64,000 bases of DNA, from contig NZ_CP074436.1 in assembly GCF_016858305.2 (NCBI RefSeq), positions 3,926,001 to 3,990,000 of the forward strand, in the 5' to 3' direction. How positions within the stretch are numbered: position 1 is the stretch's first letter; every line of letters starts with the position of its first letter. The position numbers were made by a program, and so were the translations under genes. Origin of the DNA: Polaribacter sp. Q13. GTDB lineage: Bacteria; Bacteroidota; Bacteroidia; Flavobacteriales; Flavobacteriaceae. Positions 26,209 to 36,344 of the stretch are shown piece by piece. The notes below the pieces were generated by a model. The model searched no databases. It worked only from the letters and a program-made list of their open reading frames with translations, and was not told the DNA's origin.

Positions 26209-27729
26209 TTAATCATTAGATTTTTTGTTCCACCAAACTTTTTCAGCCATATTCGCTTTTTGAGATGGTGCATTTACATTTCTGGTAAGTATACTTGCAG
26301 GGTATGTAGCCGATTCTGGCAATTTATCATTTAATAAAACTCTACCAGCTACGGATAGTGTTAGTTTTCCTATAGGAAATGCAATGTTTACTGCATTTCT
26401 ATCTGCTTTTATATCTACTTTATCTAATGCAGGATATCTAGTTCTATTTCTTTCAAGAAAAGATTCAATATGTTGGTATTTAGCATTGGCAACCCATTTT
26501 TGCATTGCTATTTGCTCTATATTTTCTTCAATAGTTTTACCAGTTTTCCAATCTAAGTCAGTTGGTACTGGTGTTGTTATTTTGTGTTGAGTATAAGATT
26601 GTTGCACACCTTTTTCATAACTAAGTTTGGCTGCTGCCTCGTTACTATTTCTTGCATTAATTTCTGCTATAAAAAAGCTAACTTCCCAGTTTGATAAAAG
26701 AATAATATCTGTATCTGCCTCAAATTTAGGGATACTATATTCTTCTTTATCATCATCTGTTCCATTTGAATTTGAGTCTTTTTTTGAATTAAAGTCACCA
26801 AAATATGCTCCTACGTAAGCACCATCAACATCTGTAAATAACGTTTTTTCTCTTTCATCATTTTTTGATGATAAATAATCGGTAAATGTTCTACATGCAA
26901 TTGTTGCCTTAGAAACGTAAGCAGCTTCACCTTCTTCAAACTCTCTCATTGGGTGGCGTTTACCTTCCTGACCATCGCTCCAAACGTCTCCAGATATTTT
27001 TGCGCTTTCTTCTAAAAATGAATTAGAAGCTACAAAATTAACCATATCTGCATTGTTATATAAGTCTGTTTCAGAAGTTCTCATCATTAATTTTAGTTTT
27101 AATGAATTTACAAATAATTTCCATTGACCAAAATCTCCATCAAAAATAAAATCACTACTATTTTTTGAAATTGAATAGTCGGATACGTTTACTGCACTTA
27201 ACTTATTAATTCTTACTAATAAATCTGTATATATAGATTTTCCATCATCAAATTTTGGGCTATATATTCCTTCATCTCCTTTAATTGCTTCAGTGTAAGG
27301 AATATCTCCCCAAACATCTGTCATAATTTGCCAAGTATAAATAGACAATGCTTCTGCGATATAAGCGTATCCTTTATATTCTTCATTTACTGATGAAAGT
27401 TGGTCTATCTTTTTTAAATCTGTTAATACGCCTCCTGTTAAATTTAAATATGCAGTAGACATACTTACTGGCTCATACTGGCAAGCAGATTTAAATTGTG
27501 CGTGAGTATAAGCTGCTGTCCAATATTCAGAATAGAAGGCTCCATTAAACCCAAATTCCCATCCCATTATTGTATTTGCTAAGTTTAATTCAGCTGCAGG
27601 TAGAATAGCTCTAGGGTCAGTAATCTGTTCAGCTGCTACGGTATCTGGATCCGTATTCACGTCCAAATAATTATTACAGCTGGTAGTAATAACCAAAGTT
27701 AATATTAGTATTGTTATATATTTTTTCAT
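26209..27729 (-). CDS. SusD/RagB family nutrient-binding lipoprotein (SusD-like_2 type), copy A
   Basis: 506 residues. The lipobox ITTSC (Cys18) is followed by NNYLDVNTDP, typical of the SusD-like_2 branch. TPR-like helices occur in AYIAEALSIYTWQIMTDVWGDIPYTEA, and the C-terminal WVANAKYQHIESFLERNRTRYPAL matches the family. It caps the SusC barrel at the cell surface and binds the imported ligand. It follows susC by 11 bp. No glycoside hydrolase or peptidase gene lies in the operon, so the ligand cannot be predicted. Confidence 0.9.
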   Translation of the reverse strand: MKKYITILILTLVITTSCNNYLDVNTDPDTVAAEQITDPRAILPAAELNLANTIMGWEFGFNGAFYSEYWTAAYTHAQFKSACQYEPVSMSTAYLNLTGGVLTDLKKIDQLSSVNEEYKGYAYIAEALSIYTWQIMTDVWGDIPYTEAIKGDEGIYSPKFDDGKSIYTDLLVRINKLSAVNVSDYSISKNSSDFIFDGDFGQWKLFVNSLKLKLMMRTSETDLYNNADMVNFVASNSFLEESAKISGDVWSDGQEGKRHPMREFEEGEAAYVSKATIACRTFTDYLSSKNDEREKTLFTDVDGAYVGAYFGDFNSKKDSNSNGTDDDKEEYSIPKFEADTDIILLSNWEVSFFIAEINARNSNEAAAKLSYEKGVQQSYTQHKITTPVPTDLDWKTGKTIEENIEQIAMQKWVANAKYQHIESFLERNRTRYPALDKVDIKADRNAVNIAFPIGKLTLSVAGRVLLNDKLPESATYPASILTRNVNAPSQKANMAEKVWWNKKSND

Positions 27730-27740
27730 TTTATTATATA

Positions 27741-30700
27741 TTATAAGTTAAGATTTAAACCAATTGTAAAGGTTTGATTTGGTGCATTTGCAGAAAACTC
27801 TCCAAATTTTGCTCCAATGTCATTTCCAAAAGAGGTAGTTTCAGGGTCGATATATTTATTTTCTGCCGGAGTCCATAATAGTATATTACTAGCGCTTAAT
27901 GAAAGTGAAAGTGATTTAACATTTATTTTTTCTGTTATACTAGTAGGAAATTGGTATCTTAAATTAACATTTCTAAGTTTTAAATAGGATCTATCTATGA
28001 TTGCATATTCCTCTCCTGTTAATCCTCCTTGACTGTAGAAGTCATTTAATTTTGTATTGTCTACAGGTGTGTGGTTCTCACTAAATGATCCATCTGAGTT
28101 TTTAGTAACAGAGTTTTCTATAATAAATGGTTTTCTATCATTTAATACAGTTTCTATTCCTCCACCGGTCCATCCTCCCATGTATGCTTTTGTTCCTGAA
28201 TAGATGTACCCTCCATTTCTATAATCTAAAGTACCTGCTAAAGAAAAGCCTTTCCATGTAAAAGTATTTGTTAACCCTAATCTGTAGTCTTCATTAATGT
28301 CTTTTCCAATATATTCTGTATCTACAGTTGCTATCGGCATTCCAGATCCATCTACGATAGTCTGTCCTGTATCTGTTGTTTGAATTTTGGCAACCTTAAA
28401 TTGTCCCATTGATTTTCCTTCAACAGCATAAATTCCAGCACCTCCTAAACCAGCAAGAAAAACTTCATCTTGTAATTTTTCTACCATATTGTCATTGGTA
28501 GAAAAATTTGCATTAACTTTCCAACTAAAATCTTTTATTACTACTGGTGTTGCGTTAAAATTAATCTCAAGCCCCTTGTTTCTAACATCACCTAAGTTTG
28601 TTGTTTGAAACGTATAACCAGATGAAGGGTCTATTGGTCTATCGTCTATAAGACCTTCTGTGAATCTATTATAGTAAGAAACTTCAAAACCTAACCTGCT
28701 GTTAAAAAATTGAGCTTCTACTCCTACTTCAAATTCGTTTGTTAACTCTGGAGCTAAATCTGGATTCGGTAATCTGTTTGATGCTGAGTATGCATTTACT
28801 CCATTAAGTGGGAAATCTAAATCATCTATCTGAGGAAAACCTGGATTTGTAGATGTAGCAGATACATATCTATCTGCAATAGAATATGGGTCTGCATCAT
28901 TACCAGTAGTACCGTAAGCTACCCTTAATTTTGCAAAATTCATTATTCCTGTATTCACATTTTTAGCTTCTAAAAAATCTGAAAGAATAAAACTTAAAGT
29001 CTGTCCTGAATAAAAATAAGAATTATTTTTTTCTGGTAACGTAGAAGACCAGTCATTTCTACCTGATAAAGTTAAGTATAGGTAATCATATATTGAGAAG
29101 TCTAAGTTATAGTATAATCCCATTAGTCTTCTTTTACTAGAGGTTTGTGAAGATGTAGAAGGAGCTAAAGAATTTGATAAATGATAATAATTCGGTAAAT
29201 CTAGAGAGTTAATGCTTCCTTTTAATTCATCACTTTGTCTTTCATTTACATTTAGTCCAACGATTGCATCTAAATTAATACCTTTAAATAATTTGGTGTT
29301 ATAGATAGTTTTAAAGTCATGATTCATTTGTAAACTGTTTCTTCTTGTTTCAGAATATGAACCTGGATCTAATGATGTTGCAGTTGAAGATTCTATAATT
29401 GCATGATGAACATCAGAAGTAGATGTTTCAAAATCTCCACCAAAAGCATATTGTAATTTTAAGTTATCTAAAAGTTTATAATCTAACTGAAATTTACCAT
29501 AAAATTTATATTTCTGTTGCTCAGCCCCATTTTCATTTAGAATATAATAAGGGTTTATTCCATAAGGAGTAAAATAGTTGTCTAAGTTATTAAATTTGTT
29601 TTTATAGTCTTTTAATTCTAAAAGAGAAATGTCGTTTGAAATTTCATATAAAGATCTAAGAACAGAAGAGCCTTGTCCAGATTCAACAGCGTTTGTTTTT
29701 TCTGATGCAACATTAATTGATCCTTGAATTTTTAATTTTTCACCTTGATGCGATCCTTTCATAGAAATGGTATATCTATTATAAGAATCATTATCTGTTG
29801 GTATTGGACCATCTACACTGTTTTCAGATAAAGACAGGTAGAAGTTAGTGGTTTCGTTACCACCACTAAGTGCTAATGAATTACTATGAGATTCTCCTAA
29901 ATCGTAAAAATCTCTAATTCTATTTTCTACAAAATTATAAGGTTTAATTCTTTGGCTATTGTCTATAACTCTTCCCCAAACTCTATCTAAACCATCATAT
30001 GCAGCTCCCCAGTTTCCATTTTCATCTAGTGCGCGATCTCCGCTCCAACCTTGGCCAAATTGTTTTTGTTCTTCTGGTAAATAACCAACTCTTGTAAAAG
30101 CAAAAGTATTGTTATAACTAATATTTACTTTTCCATCCGTATTTTTCCCAGATTTGGTAGTTATCATTATTATCCCGTTGGCTGCTCTAGAACCATAAAG
30201 TGCAGTTGCAGCAGCTCCTTTAAGTACAGTCATGTTCTCAATATCGTCAGGGTTAATTGCATTAATTCCCGAACCAAAATCAACTTGGTTGTTTAAACTA
30301 CTACCTGATCTATTTTGACTATTTGTAATTGGAATACCATCGATAATATATAATGGTTGATTATTACCAAACGAAGATGAACCTCTAATTATCACGTTTT
30401 GAGTAGATCCAGGTCCAGGTCCTGCAGAAATATCTACACCCGATACTTTTCCTTGCAATGCATCCATTGGGTTGGAGGTTTTAGAGATCGTGAAATCTTT
30501 TTTACCTAATGAGGCTGCAGAATAACCTAAAGCTTTTTTTACTTTTTGACCACCTGTAGCTGTTACCACTATTTCATCTAAAACTTCACCACCTTCTTCT
30601 AAGGTTACATTTAAGATATTATTACTTCCAATAGTTTTTTTGGTAGTTTTGTATCCAAGATACCTGAAAATTAAAACATCTCCATTGTTTGTTTTGATAG

Positions 30701-30881
30701 AGAATTTTCCATCAAAGTCACTTTCTGTACCTTTTTTAGTGCCTTTAATGACTATACTAACTCCAGGTAATACTCCTGATTTATCAGAAACAGTACCGGA
30801 AATAGTTTTTGTTTGTGCAAACGAAATTTGCACGACTAACGCTAAGAGTAGCGTCAAAAATCCATTAAACTTTGTCTTCAT
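27741..30881 (-). CDS. SusC/RagA family TonB-linked outer-membrane protein, copy A
   Basis: 1046 residues from ATG 30881. The upstream in-frame codons to 30950 are the transcribed leader, and MKTKFNGFLTLLLALVVQIS is a clean signal peptide. After it come a carboxypeptidase-regulatory-like domain (about 25-105), the SusC box LDEIVVTATGGQ, a TonB plug (about 125-240: LQGKVSGVDI, NVIIRGSSSFG, PLYIIDGIPI, SRAANGIIMITTKSG) and a beta barrel ending in an aromatic-rich strand (FTIGLNLNL). It imports a SusD-bound ligand with TonB energy. It is first in a four-gene operon with SusD and two lipoproteins. Signal peptide and leader are nearly identical to copy B. Confidence 0.93.
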   Translation of the reverse strand: MKTKFNGFLTLLLALVVQISFAQTKTISGTVSDKSGVLPGVSIVIKGTKKGTESDFDGKFSIKTNNGDVLIFRYLGYKTTKKTIGSNNILNVTLEEGGEVLDEIVVTATGGQKVKKALGYSAASLGKKDFTISKTSNPMDALQGKVSGVDISAGPGPGSTQNVIIRGSSSFGNNQPLYIIDGIPITNSQNRSGSSLNNQVDFGSGINAINPDDIENMTVLKGAAATALYGSRAANGIIMITTKSGKNTDGKVNISYNNTFAFTRVGYLPEEQKQFGQGWSGDRALDENGNWGAAYDGLDRVWGRVIDNSQRIKPYNFVENRIRDFYDLGESHSNSLALSGGNETTNFYLSLSENSVDGPIPTDNDSYNRYTISMKGSHQGEKLKIQGSINVASEKTNAVESGQGSSVLRSLYEISNDISLLELKDYKNKFNNLDNYFTPYGINPYYILNENGAEQQKYKFYGKFQLDYKLLDNLKLQYAFGGDFETSTSDVHHAIIESSTATSLDPGSYSETRRNSLQMNHDFKTIYNTKLFKGINLDAIVGLNVNERQSDELKGSINSLDLPNYYHLSNSLAPSTSSQTSSKRRLMGLYYNLDFSIYDYLYLTLSGRNDWSSTLPEKNNSYFYSGQTLSFILSDFLEAKNVNTGIMNFAKLRVAYGTTGNDADPYSIADRYVSATSTNPGFPQIDDLDFPLNGVNAYSASNRLPNPDLAPELTNEFEVGVEAQFFNSRLGFEVSYYNRFTEGLIDDRPIDPSSGYTFQTTNLGDVRNKGLEINFNATPVVIKDFSWKVNANFSTNDNMVEKLQDEVFLAGLGGAGIYAVEGKSMGQFKVAKIQTTDTGQTIVDGSGMPIATVDTEYIGKDINEDYRLGLTNTFTWKGFSLAGTLDYRNGGYIYSGTKAYMGGWTGGGIETVLNDRKPFIIENSVTKNSDGSFSENHTPVDNTKLNDFYSQGGLTGEEYAIIDRSYLKLRNVNLRYQFPTSITEKINVKSLSLSLSASNILLWTPAENKYIDPETTSFGNDIGAKFGEFSANAPNQTFTIGLNLNL

Positions 30882-30960
30882 TGTATAATTATTTGAATTA
30901 ATTAACCCCAAAAATCTTAAATTAATCTTAATAAAACAATTTTTTAACACAAATACTTTG
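30814..30960. repeat. Promoter-leader-signal-peptide cassette, copy A
   Basis: This stretch matches 36277-36423 with about ten mismatches in 147 bp, counted by eye. It holds the promoter, the 5' UTR and the first 22 or so codons of susC copy A. Within it GTGCAAA/TTTGCAC (30815-30833) can form a 7-bp stem with a 5-nt loop in the mRNA. Identity falls sharply in the mature coding region. Confidence 0.8.
30909..30939 (-). promoter_or_regulatory. Candidate promoter of SusCD operon A
   Basis: On the minus strand TTG (30939-30937) is followed after 20 bp by GATTTTTG (30916-30909), one mismatch from TAnnTTTG. The same elements and spacing recur in copy B. The susC start codon lies 28 bp downstream. 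Confidence 0.45.
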
Positions 30961-31440
30961 CAGTGTTGTATATTAAACTAACAATCTTATAGTTAATAAA
31001 GACGTTTTTTTATTCTTTTTGGGGGTATAGTGAGTGCTTTTTTGTTCTTTTTTTATTTATTGTGTTAGTTTTTTATTGATTTTTTATTTATTGCTCTTTT
31101 TAAAACGAATTCTGTTTTATTGATAAAATGAGTGAAAAAGAATTGATTTAGCTATAATTATTATGGGTATTATATTCTTAATCCTTTTTTAACCACTACT
31201 TCCTTTATTTTATTGATGCTCTTAGGTGAGGTTTAAAACTCTTTTTGAAGTGTGTTTTGGTGCAGAGGATTTATAAGGAAACGATTGCTTAGTTTTTTTT
31301 TACTAATATCAAATACAACGCAAAAAGAATGATGTAGTTTGTTCTATTAATTTCAAGTGTTATTTAATAATTTATTGGTGTTGTTTTAAAATCTTTATAG
31401 TATTAGATTGTTTTTAATAATAAAAATAGTTCCTGTTTAT
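30961..31440. other. Gene-free AT-rich spacer between the two SusCD operons
   Basis: About 480 bp without a credible reading frame, RNA gene or repeat. It contains T-rich runs on the plus strand and no clear promoter beyond the one at 30909-30939. An extracytoplasmic-function sigma/anti-sigma pair, often found beside such operons, is absent. Confidence 0.6.
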
Positions 31441-31464
31441 TTATTATTTTCTTAACACAATAAA

Positions 31465-31494
31465 AAAGAGACTGCCTTTTTAGACAGTCTCTTT
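31465..31494 (-). terminator. Terminator of SusCD operon B
   Basis: AAAGAGACTG (31465-31474) pairs with CAGTCTCTTT (31485-31494) around a 10-nt loop. A T-run follows on the minus strand, about 40 bp past the susD stop. It separates the two SusCD operons. Confidence 0.85.
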
Positions 31495-31533
31495 AAAATT
31501 TATTAAAATAAGATTATTTCATTAGATAAATAC

Positions 31534-33102
31534 TTAGTTTTTATCCCAAAATAATTTTTGTTCTGCTGTGTCTGAGCCAATGGCTGCAGAGGCAGAAGTA
31601 TAGTTTGCTCTGTTTAATGTTTGTTCTATTACAGGATAAGTATATTTATTTGGGTATCCAGATAATGCATCAGATGGAGTTTTCATTTCTGGAAAATCTA
31701 AAAGTCTGATTGAAGTCCAAGCCTCAAAACCTCTATTGTATAAAGCTAACCATTTTTGAGTACCAATAACTTCTTTCCATGGCATTGCAGCAGTACTTGT
31801 TGCAATTGCTGTTAGGTAACTAACAGTTGGTTGAGCAAGGTATGTCGTTGCTTCAGCAGCAGTTCCACCCCAATTTAAAATTGAAGCTTCAATAGCAGTA
31901 TTATAATGGCTTGCAGTAGTTCCTCCTACGGAGAAAGTTCTTGCGCTAGCTTCTGCTAAAAGAAATTCTACTTCTGCGTAATCTAAAATTACTCCTGGAG
32001 CATCTGCTGCTTCTACTTTTGCAGATACTTGTGTGTGTGATGCAAAGCTAGAGGTGCTACCAATTATTCCGCCTAGATAAACGGTTTGAGAAACGGTTTT
32101 ATCAGCGTCATAGTTGTCTGAGAAAAAGTATTTCATTCTAGGGTCTGTTACAGTTACAGATCCTGGTACCACAGTTTTATCATCTTTACTATCTATAGTT
32201 CCATCCTCATTTGTGTCTTCCAAATACTCATATGATCTAGGTTGCATAATTTCTACAATTGTTTCAGCTGCAACAAAATCATGTCTGCCGCTTAAAACTA
32301 AATTAGCGTGTACAGGGTGCGTGTTAGGATCTGCTGGCAGATACTTAAAGTTAGCATTGTCTGCATTGCTTGTAAATACACCAGTTGCAACAGCAGATTC
32401 TACAGTGCTTTTTGCGAATGCATTATCTACGTCAGATAATAAAATACCCATTCTTAATTTTAATGAAGCTGCAAACTTTTTCCAGCTTGTAACATCACCT
32501 GCATAAATATTATCAGCGGTGTCAAAACTACCTTTAGAGGTGTCTAGTGCGCTAATTGCAGCAGTTAATCTTGTTACTAAGTCTTTATAAACTGTAAGAC
32601 CGTTATCGTATTTAGGTAATAAATTGTCTATGTCTAAAGATTCAGAATAAGGAACATCACCAAAAGTTTCTACTAAAATACTATAAGTATATACTTTTAA
32701 TATTTCTATTACTTGTAGTTTATTCGATTTTAGTTCGGCATCAGAAGCTAAAGGGTATGTTGTTGCTTCAATAACTTTAGCTGCTTCGTCCAAATCTTTT
32801 AATACATCTTTATAAAGAACACTCCATTGTGTACCAGGAATTGTACGAGTTACTTGATCGTAATTGCTTTCATCTGTATACGTAGTTTCCTGCAAGTACT
32901 GAGACCAAAGTTTGGTATTATTATTGTTTACATTTAGATCAACTATTTGGTCTACTAAATTTTTCTGTGCTCCTGTAAATAAACTTTCTCCAGGAACGGC
33001 AGAAGGATCTTTTATGTTCTTGTTAAGACCTTCTAAATTGTCTGAACAAGATGTAATAATTACTGCCGCAATTAATATTAATATTTTTTTCATTTTTTTC
33101 AT
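31534..33102 (-). CDS. SusD/RagB family nutrient-binding lipoprotein (SusD-like_2 type), copy B
   Basis: 522 residues with lipobox VIITSC (Cys19). The mature start SDNLEGLNKNIKDPSAVPGE, the helical core KVYTYSILVETFGDVPYSESLD and the C-terminal WKEVIGTQKWLALYNRGFEAWTSIRLLDFPE are diagnostic of SusD-like_2 proteins. It lies 2 bp after susC copy B, and the operon ends here with a terminator. Unlike operon A there are no accessory lipoproteins. Ligand unknown; the two SusDs are clearly paralogous but diverged, implying different cargo. Confidence 0.9.
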   Translation of the reverse strand: MKKMKKILILIAAVIITSCSDNLEGLNKNIKDPSAVPGESLFTGAQKNLVDQIVDLNVNNNNTKLWSQYLQETTYTDESNYDQVTRTIPGTQWSVLYKDVLKDLDEAAKVIEATTYPLASDAELKSNKLQVIEILKVYTYSILVETFGDVPYSESLDIDNLLPKYDNGLTVYKDLVTRLTAAISALDTSKGSFDTADNIYAGDVTSWKKFAASLKLRMGILLSDVDNAFAKSTVESAVATGVFTSNADNANFKYLPADPNTHPVHANLVLSGRHDFVAAETIVEIMQPRSYEYLEDTNEDGTIDSKDDKTVVPGSVTVTDPRMKYFFSDNYDADKTVSQTVYLGGIIGSTSSFASHTQVSAKVEAADAPGVILDYAEVEFLLAEASARTFSVGGTTASHYNTAIEASILNWGGTAAEATTYLAQPTVSYLTAIATSTAAMPWKEVIGTQKWLALYNRGFEAWTSIRLLDFPEMKTPSDALSGYPNKYTYPVIEQTLNRANYTSASAAIGSDTAEQKLFWDKN

Positions 33103-33104
33103 TT

Positions 33105-36100
33105 TTAAAATTGAAGTTTAACATTGAAACCGAAATCTCTTGTTGTAGGTAAAGAACCAACTGAGTAACCTTGTAAGTTACCTGCTCCTAAACCACCTTC
33201 AGGATCTTCATGAGGTGTGTTTTTATGGATTATCCATAAGTTAGTTCCAACAAAACTTACTGTTGCGTTAGATAAGAATGTTTTGTCTAAAACCTTTTGT
33301 GGGAAGTTAAAAGTAACTGCTAATTCACGTAATTTCACATAACTAGCGTCGTAAACAAAAGCTTTATTTGGTAAACCTCTTCTATAACCGAAAGCACCAA
33401 ATCTATTAGCATCGATTCTAGTGGTATTTGTAGAACCATCAGCATTTACACCAGGGTTGATAAATCCACCTCCGTCTGCAATTGTGTTTCTTACAGGGTT
33501 TCCAAGATCATTTGTAAAAGCAGTTTCTGCATATAAACCAGTTGCAAGACCGTAATATTGATCTAAAGAAAATATACTTCCTCCTTTTTGAATGTCAATT
33601 AAGAAACTTAAAGAGAAGTTTTTGTATTGGAAATTATTAGAAATACCCATATTCCATTCTGGGTTAATGTCTCCAATTACTTGGTCTGATGTAGCAGTGG
33701 CAACATATTGTCCGTTAGATGCATCTACTACTTTTTCTCCATCTATATAAGTGTAATCACTTCCTTGAATAACTCCATAAGGTTGTCCAACTCTAGCATT
33801 TAAAGTAACACCTCCTTGAAAATCTCCTAATTGTAAGTTTTCGATACCGTCTACTAAAGAAACCACTGTGTTTTCATTTTTAGACCAGTTAACATTCATG
33901 TTCCAAGTAAAGTCTTCCGTTTTAATTGGGCTACCATAAAGAGAAAGTTCAATACCTTTATTTTCAATTTCACCAGCATTTAGTATCTTAGAAGTAAATC
34001 CTGTAGCTTTAGATACAGGTACACCAAAAATTTGGTCAACTGAATTATTTTTGTAATAAGCTGCATCAAAACCAACTCTGTTATCTAAAAATTTCATTTC
34101 TAAACCAAGTTCCATACTTTTTGTAGTTTCTGGTTTTAAATTTGGGTTTTTCTTAATGTTACCAACAGATGTGCTAGCACTACCTATAGGAGTGTTTACA
34201 ACAAAACTATCATATAAGAAATCGAACTCAGCACTGTTACCAACTTCAGCATAATTTGCTCTCACTTTACCAAAGGAAATCCAATCTTTTTCTATTAATT
34301 TATTGAATACAAAACTTCCTGAAACAGATGGGTAACCAAAAGTACTATGGTCTGCAGGTAAAGTTGATGAATGGTCTCTTCTATACGTTGCGTCTAAAAA
34401 CAACATGTTGTCATATCCTAAAGATCCACTAATATAAACACCGTCTACTCCAATTTTTTCTGCTCTTTCGTAAGGTAAGGGTAGGGCATTTACACTATTT
34501 TGTAATGAGTATAATTTAGGTACACTTAATCCACCTGCTGTAGATACATGAATTAAATTTAAGTCATTTCTTCTAATGTTAGTACCTAAGATACCTTTTA
34601 AGTTTACTTTATCGCTAATGTCTTTATTAAAATTAAACATTAAATCGTAGTTTGTTTCTGTGTTTTGAATATTTTTTCTAGCATAACCAGAATCTACATT
34701 TCCTCTACTAACGCCAAAACTACTTGCAACACTACCGTTTGCTCTTCTTTCTTCTTGTAATTCAGAATAAGTATCAGTTGCAATTCTACCGGTAACGCTT
34801 AACCAGTCTTTTAATTCATAAGTTAAAGAGATGTTACCAATAAAACGATTTCTTGAATCATTTTGGTAGTTTTCATATCTATTCCAATAAGGGTTATCCC
34901 AGAAAATAGGAGCAGAACCTGCGTCTGTAGTTGCGGGATTCCATGTTACGTTTCTTCCTGTTGCAAAATAAATATCTTTTTGTTGTTTAAGGTCAACATT
35001 TGTTTGCCACCATTGTTTAAAGTTGGCAACAACATTATCTCCATATCCAGTAGAGTTACGCCCTTTACCACCACTTTTAATATAGTTAGCGTAACTAGTA
35101 ACAGTAAGTTTATCGTTTAATTTATAGTTACCACTAAAAGAAAAATTATGTTTTTTAATTGAACTGTTTGGCATTAAACCAGTTTGATCAAATTGTGTAT
35201 AGTTTAATCTATAAGACCCTTCATCCATACTCTTGTCTAAAGAGATAGAATTCGTTATTGTTACTGGAGTTTCAAAGAAAGAAATTGGACCATTTGCAGC
35301 GTTAACCCATGGCGTTGATTTTTGGTAATTAGGAGAATCAGGGTCAAAAGAATCCCATTGGTAAACTAAGCTACCATCAAAAGGAGCTCCGTAAGAACCG
35401 TCTTCTGTATAAACAACAACTTGGTCATTGCTTCCGTTTCCGTTAATATCTTCTTCGTACCAATAACCACCTGGACCATCATAATAAGCACCATAACCTG
35501 CTCCGTATTTTGTTTGGTATTTGGCAAAAGTACTTTTATCTATTTGACCAAAAGACATTCCTGAATTAATAGTTACACCAATTCCTTTAGCATTTTTACC
35601 TTTTTTTGTGGTAATCATGATTACACCATTTGCAGCTCTAGACCCATATAATGCAGATGCAGCAGCCCCTTTAAGAATGTTTAAGGATTCTATATCATCT
35701 GGATTAATGTCTGATGCAGCATTACCGTAATCATAATACCCTCCATTTGCTTGTGCTTGACCAGCAGAGTTTGTGTTTGTGTTATTAATTGGTACACCGT
35801 CAATTACAAATAAAGCTTGATTACTACCAGTCATAGAAGCGTTACCTCTAATAACAACATTTGTAGATCCACCTAAGTTATTGTTCTTTTTAATCTGAAC
35901 ACCAGATGCTTTACCAGAAAGAGCATTTACGAAGTTACCACTTTTGTTAGTGGTTAATTCTTCTCCACCTACTTTTTGTGTAGAATACCCTAAAGACTTT
36001 TTGTCTCTAGATATACCTAATGCGGTGACAACAATTTCATCTAAAACACTCGAGTCTTCTATCATAGAGACATTAATAGTGCTTGAATTTGTAACCTTTT

Positions 36101-36344
36101 TCTGAATGGTTTTATATCCTACATAGCTAAAACTAAGCACATCGCCTTGTTTTACGTTAATGGAATACTTTCCGTTAAAATCAGTTTGAGTTCCATTGTT
36201 TGTGCCCTCAATAGCGACACTTACTCCAGGTAGTGTACCAGATGAGTCTGATACAGTCCCAGAAACTTTTTTTTGTTGTGCAAACGAAATTTGCACGACC
36301 AACGCTAAGAATAGCGTTAAAATTCCATTAAACTTTGTCTTCAT
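33105..36344 (-). CDS. SusC/RagA family TonB-linked outer-membrane protein, copy B
   Basis: 1079 residues from ATG 36344. The longer frame to 36413 is untranslated leader, as in copy A. After signal peptide MKTKFNGILTLFLALVVQIS come a carboxypeptidase-regulatory-like domain, the LDEIVVTALGISRDKKSLG linker, a plug (SGKASGVQIKKNNNLGGSTN, QALFVIDGVPINNT, SRAANGVIMITTKKG) and a barrel of about 22 strands ending RDFGFNVKLQF. It is an active transporter partnered with the SusD directly downstream. The plug and barrel differ clearly from copy A although the first codons are almost the same. Confidence 0.93.
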   Translation of the reverse strand: MKTKFNGILTLFLALVVQISFAQQKKVSGTVSDSSGTLPGVSVAIEGTNNGTQTDFNGKYSINVKQGDVLSFSYVGYKTIQKKVTNSSTINVSMIEDSSVLDEIVVTALGISRDKKSLGYSTQKVGGEELTTNKSGNFVNALSGKASGVQIKKNNNLGGSTNVVIRGNASMTGSNQALFVIDGVPINNTNTNSAGQAQANGGYYDYGNAASDINPDDIESLNILKGAAASALYGSRAANGVIMITTKKGKNAKGIGVTINSGMSFGQIDKSTFAKYQTKYGAGYGAYYDGPGGYWYEEDINGNGSNDQVVVYTEDGSYGAPFDGSLVYQWDSFDPDSPNYQKSTPWVNAANGPISFFETPVTITNSISLDKSMDEGSYRLNYTQFDQTGLMPNSSIKKHNFSFSGNYKLNDKLTVTSYANYIKSGGKGRNSTGYGDNVVANFKQWWQTNVDLKQQKDIYFATGRNVTWNPATTDAGSAPIFWDNPYWNRYENYQNDSRNRFIGNISLTYELKDWLSVTGRIATDTYSELQEERRANGSVASSFGVSRGNVDSGYARKNIQNTETNYDLMFNFNKDISDKVNLKGILGTNIRRNDLNLIHVSTAGGLSVPKLYSLQNSVNALPLPYERAEKIGVDGVYISGSLGYDNMLFLDATYRRDHSSTLPADHSTFGYPSVSGSFVFNKLIEKDWISFGKVRANYAEVGNSAEFDFLYDSFVVNTPIGSASTSVGNIKKNPNLKPETTKSMELGLEMKFLDNRVGFDAAYYKNNSVDQIFGVPVSKATGFTSKILNAGEIENKGIELSLYGSPIKTEDFTWNMNVNWSKNENTVVSLVDGIENLQLGDFQGGVTLNARVGQPYGVIQGSDYTYIDGEKVVDASNGQYVATATSDQVIGDINPEWNMGISNNFQYKNFSLSFLIDIQKGGSIFSLDQYYGLATGLYAETAFTNDLGNPVRNTIADGGGFINPGVNADGSTNTTRIDANRFGAFGYRRGLPNKAFVYDASYVKLRELAVTFNFPQKVLDKTFLSNATVSFVGTNLWIIHKNTPHEDPEGGLGAGNLQGYSVGSLPTTRDFGFNVKLQF

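Noticed and set aside
30882..30950. N-terminal extensions of both susC genes (also 36345-36413)
   Set aside because: The 23 extra codons precede a textbook signal peptide and contain the promoter-proximal leader; conservation between copies is explained by the shared 5' cassette.
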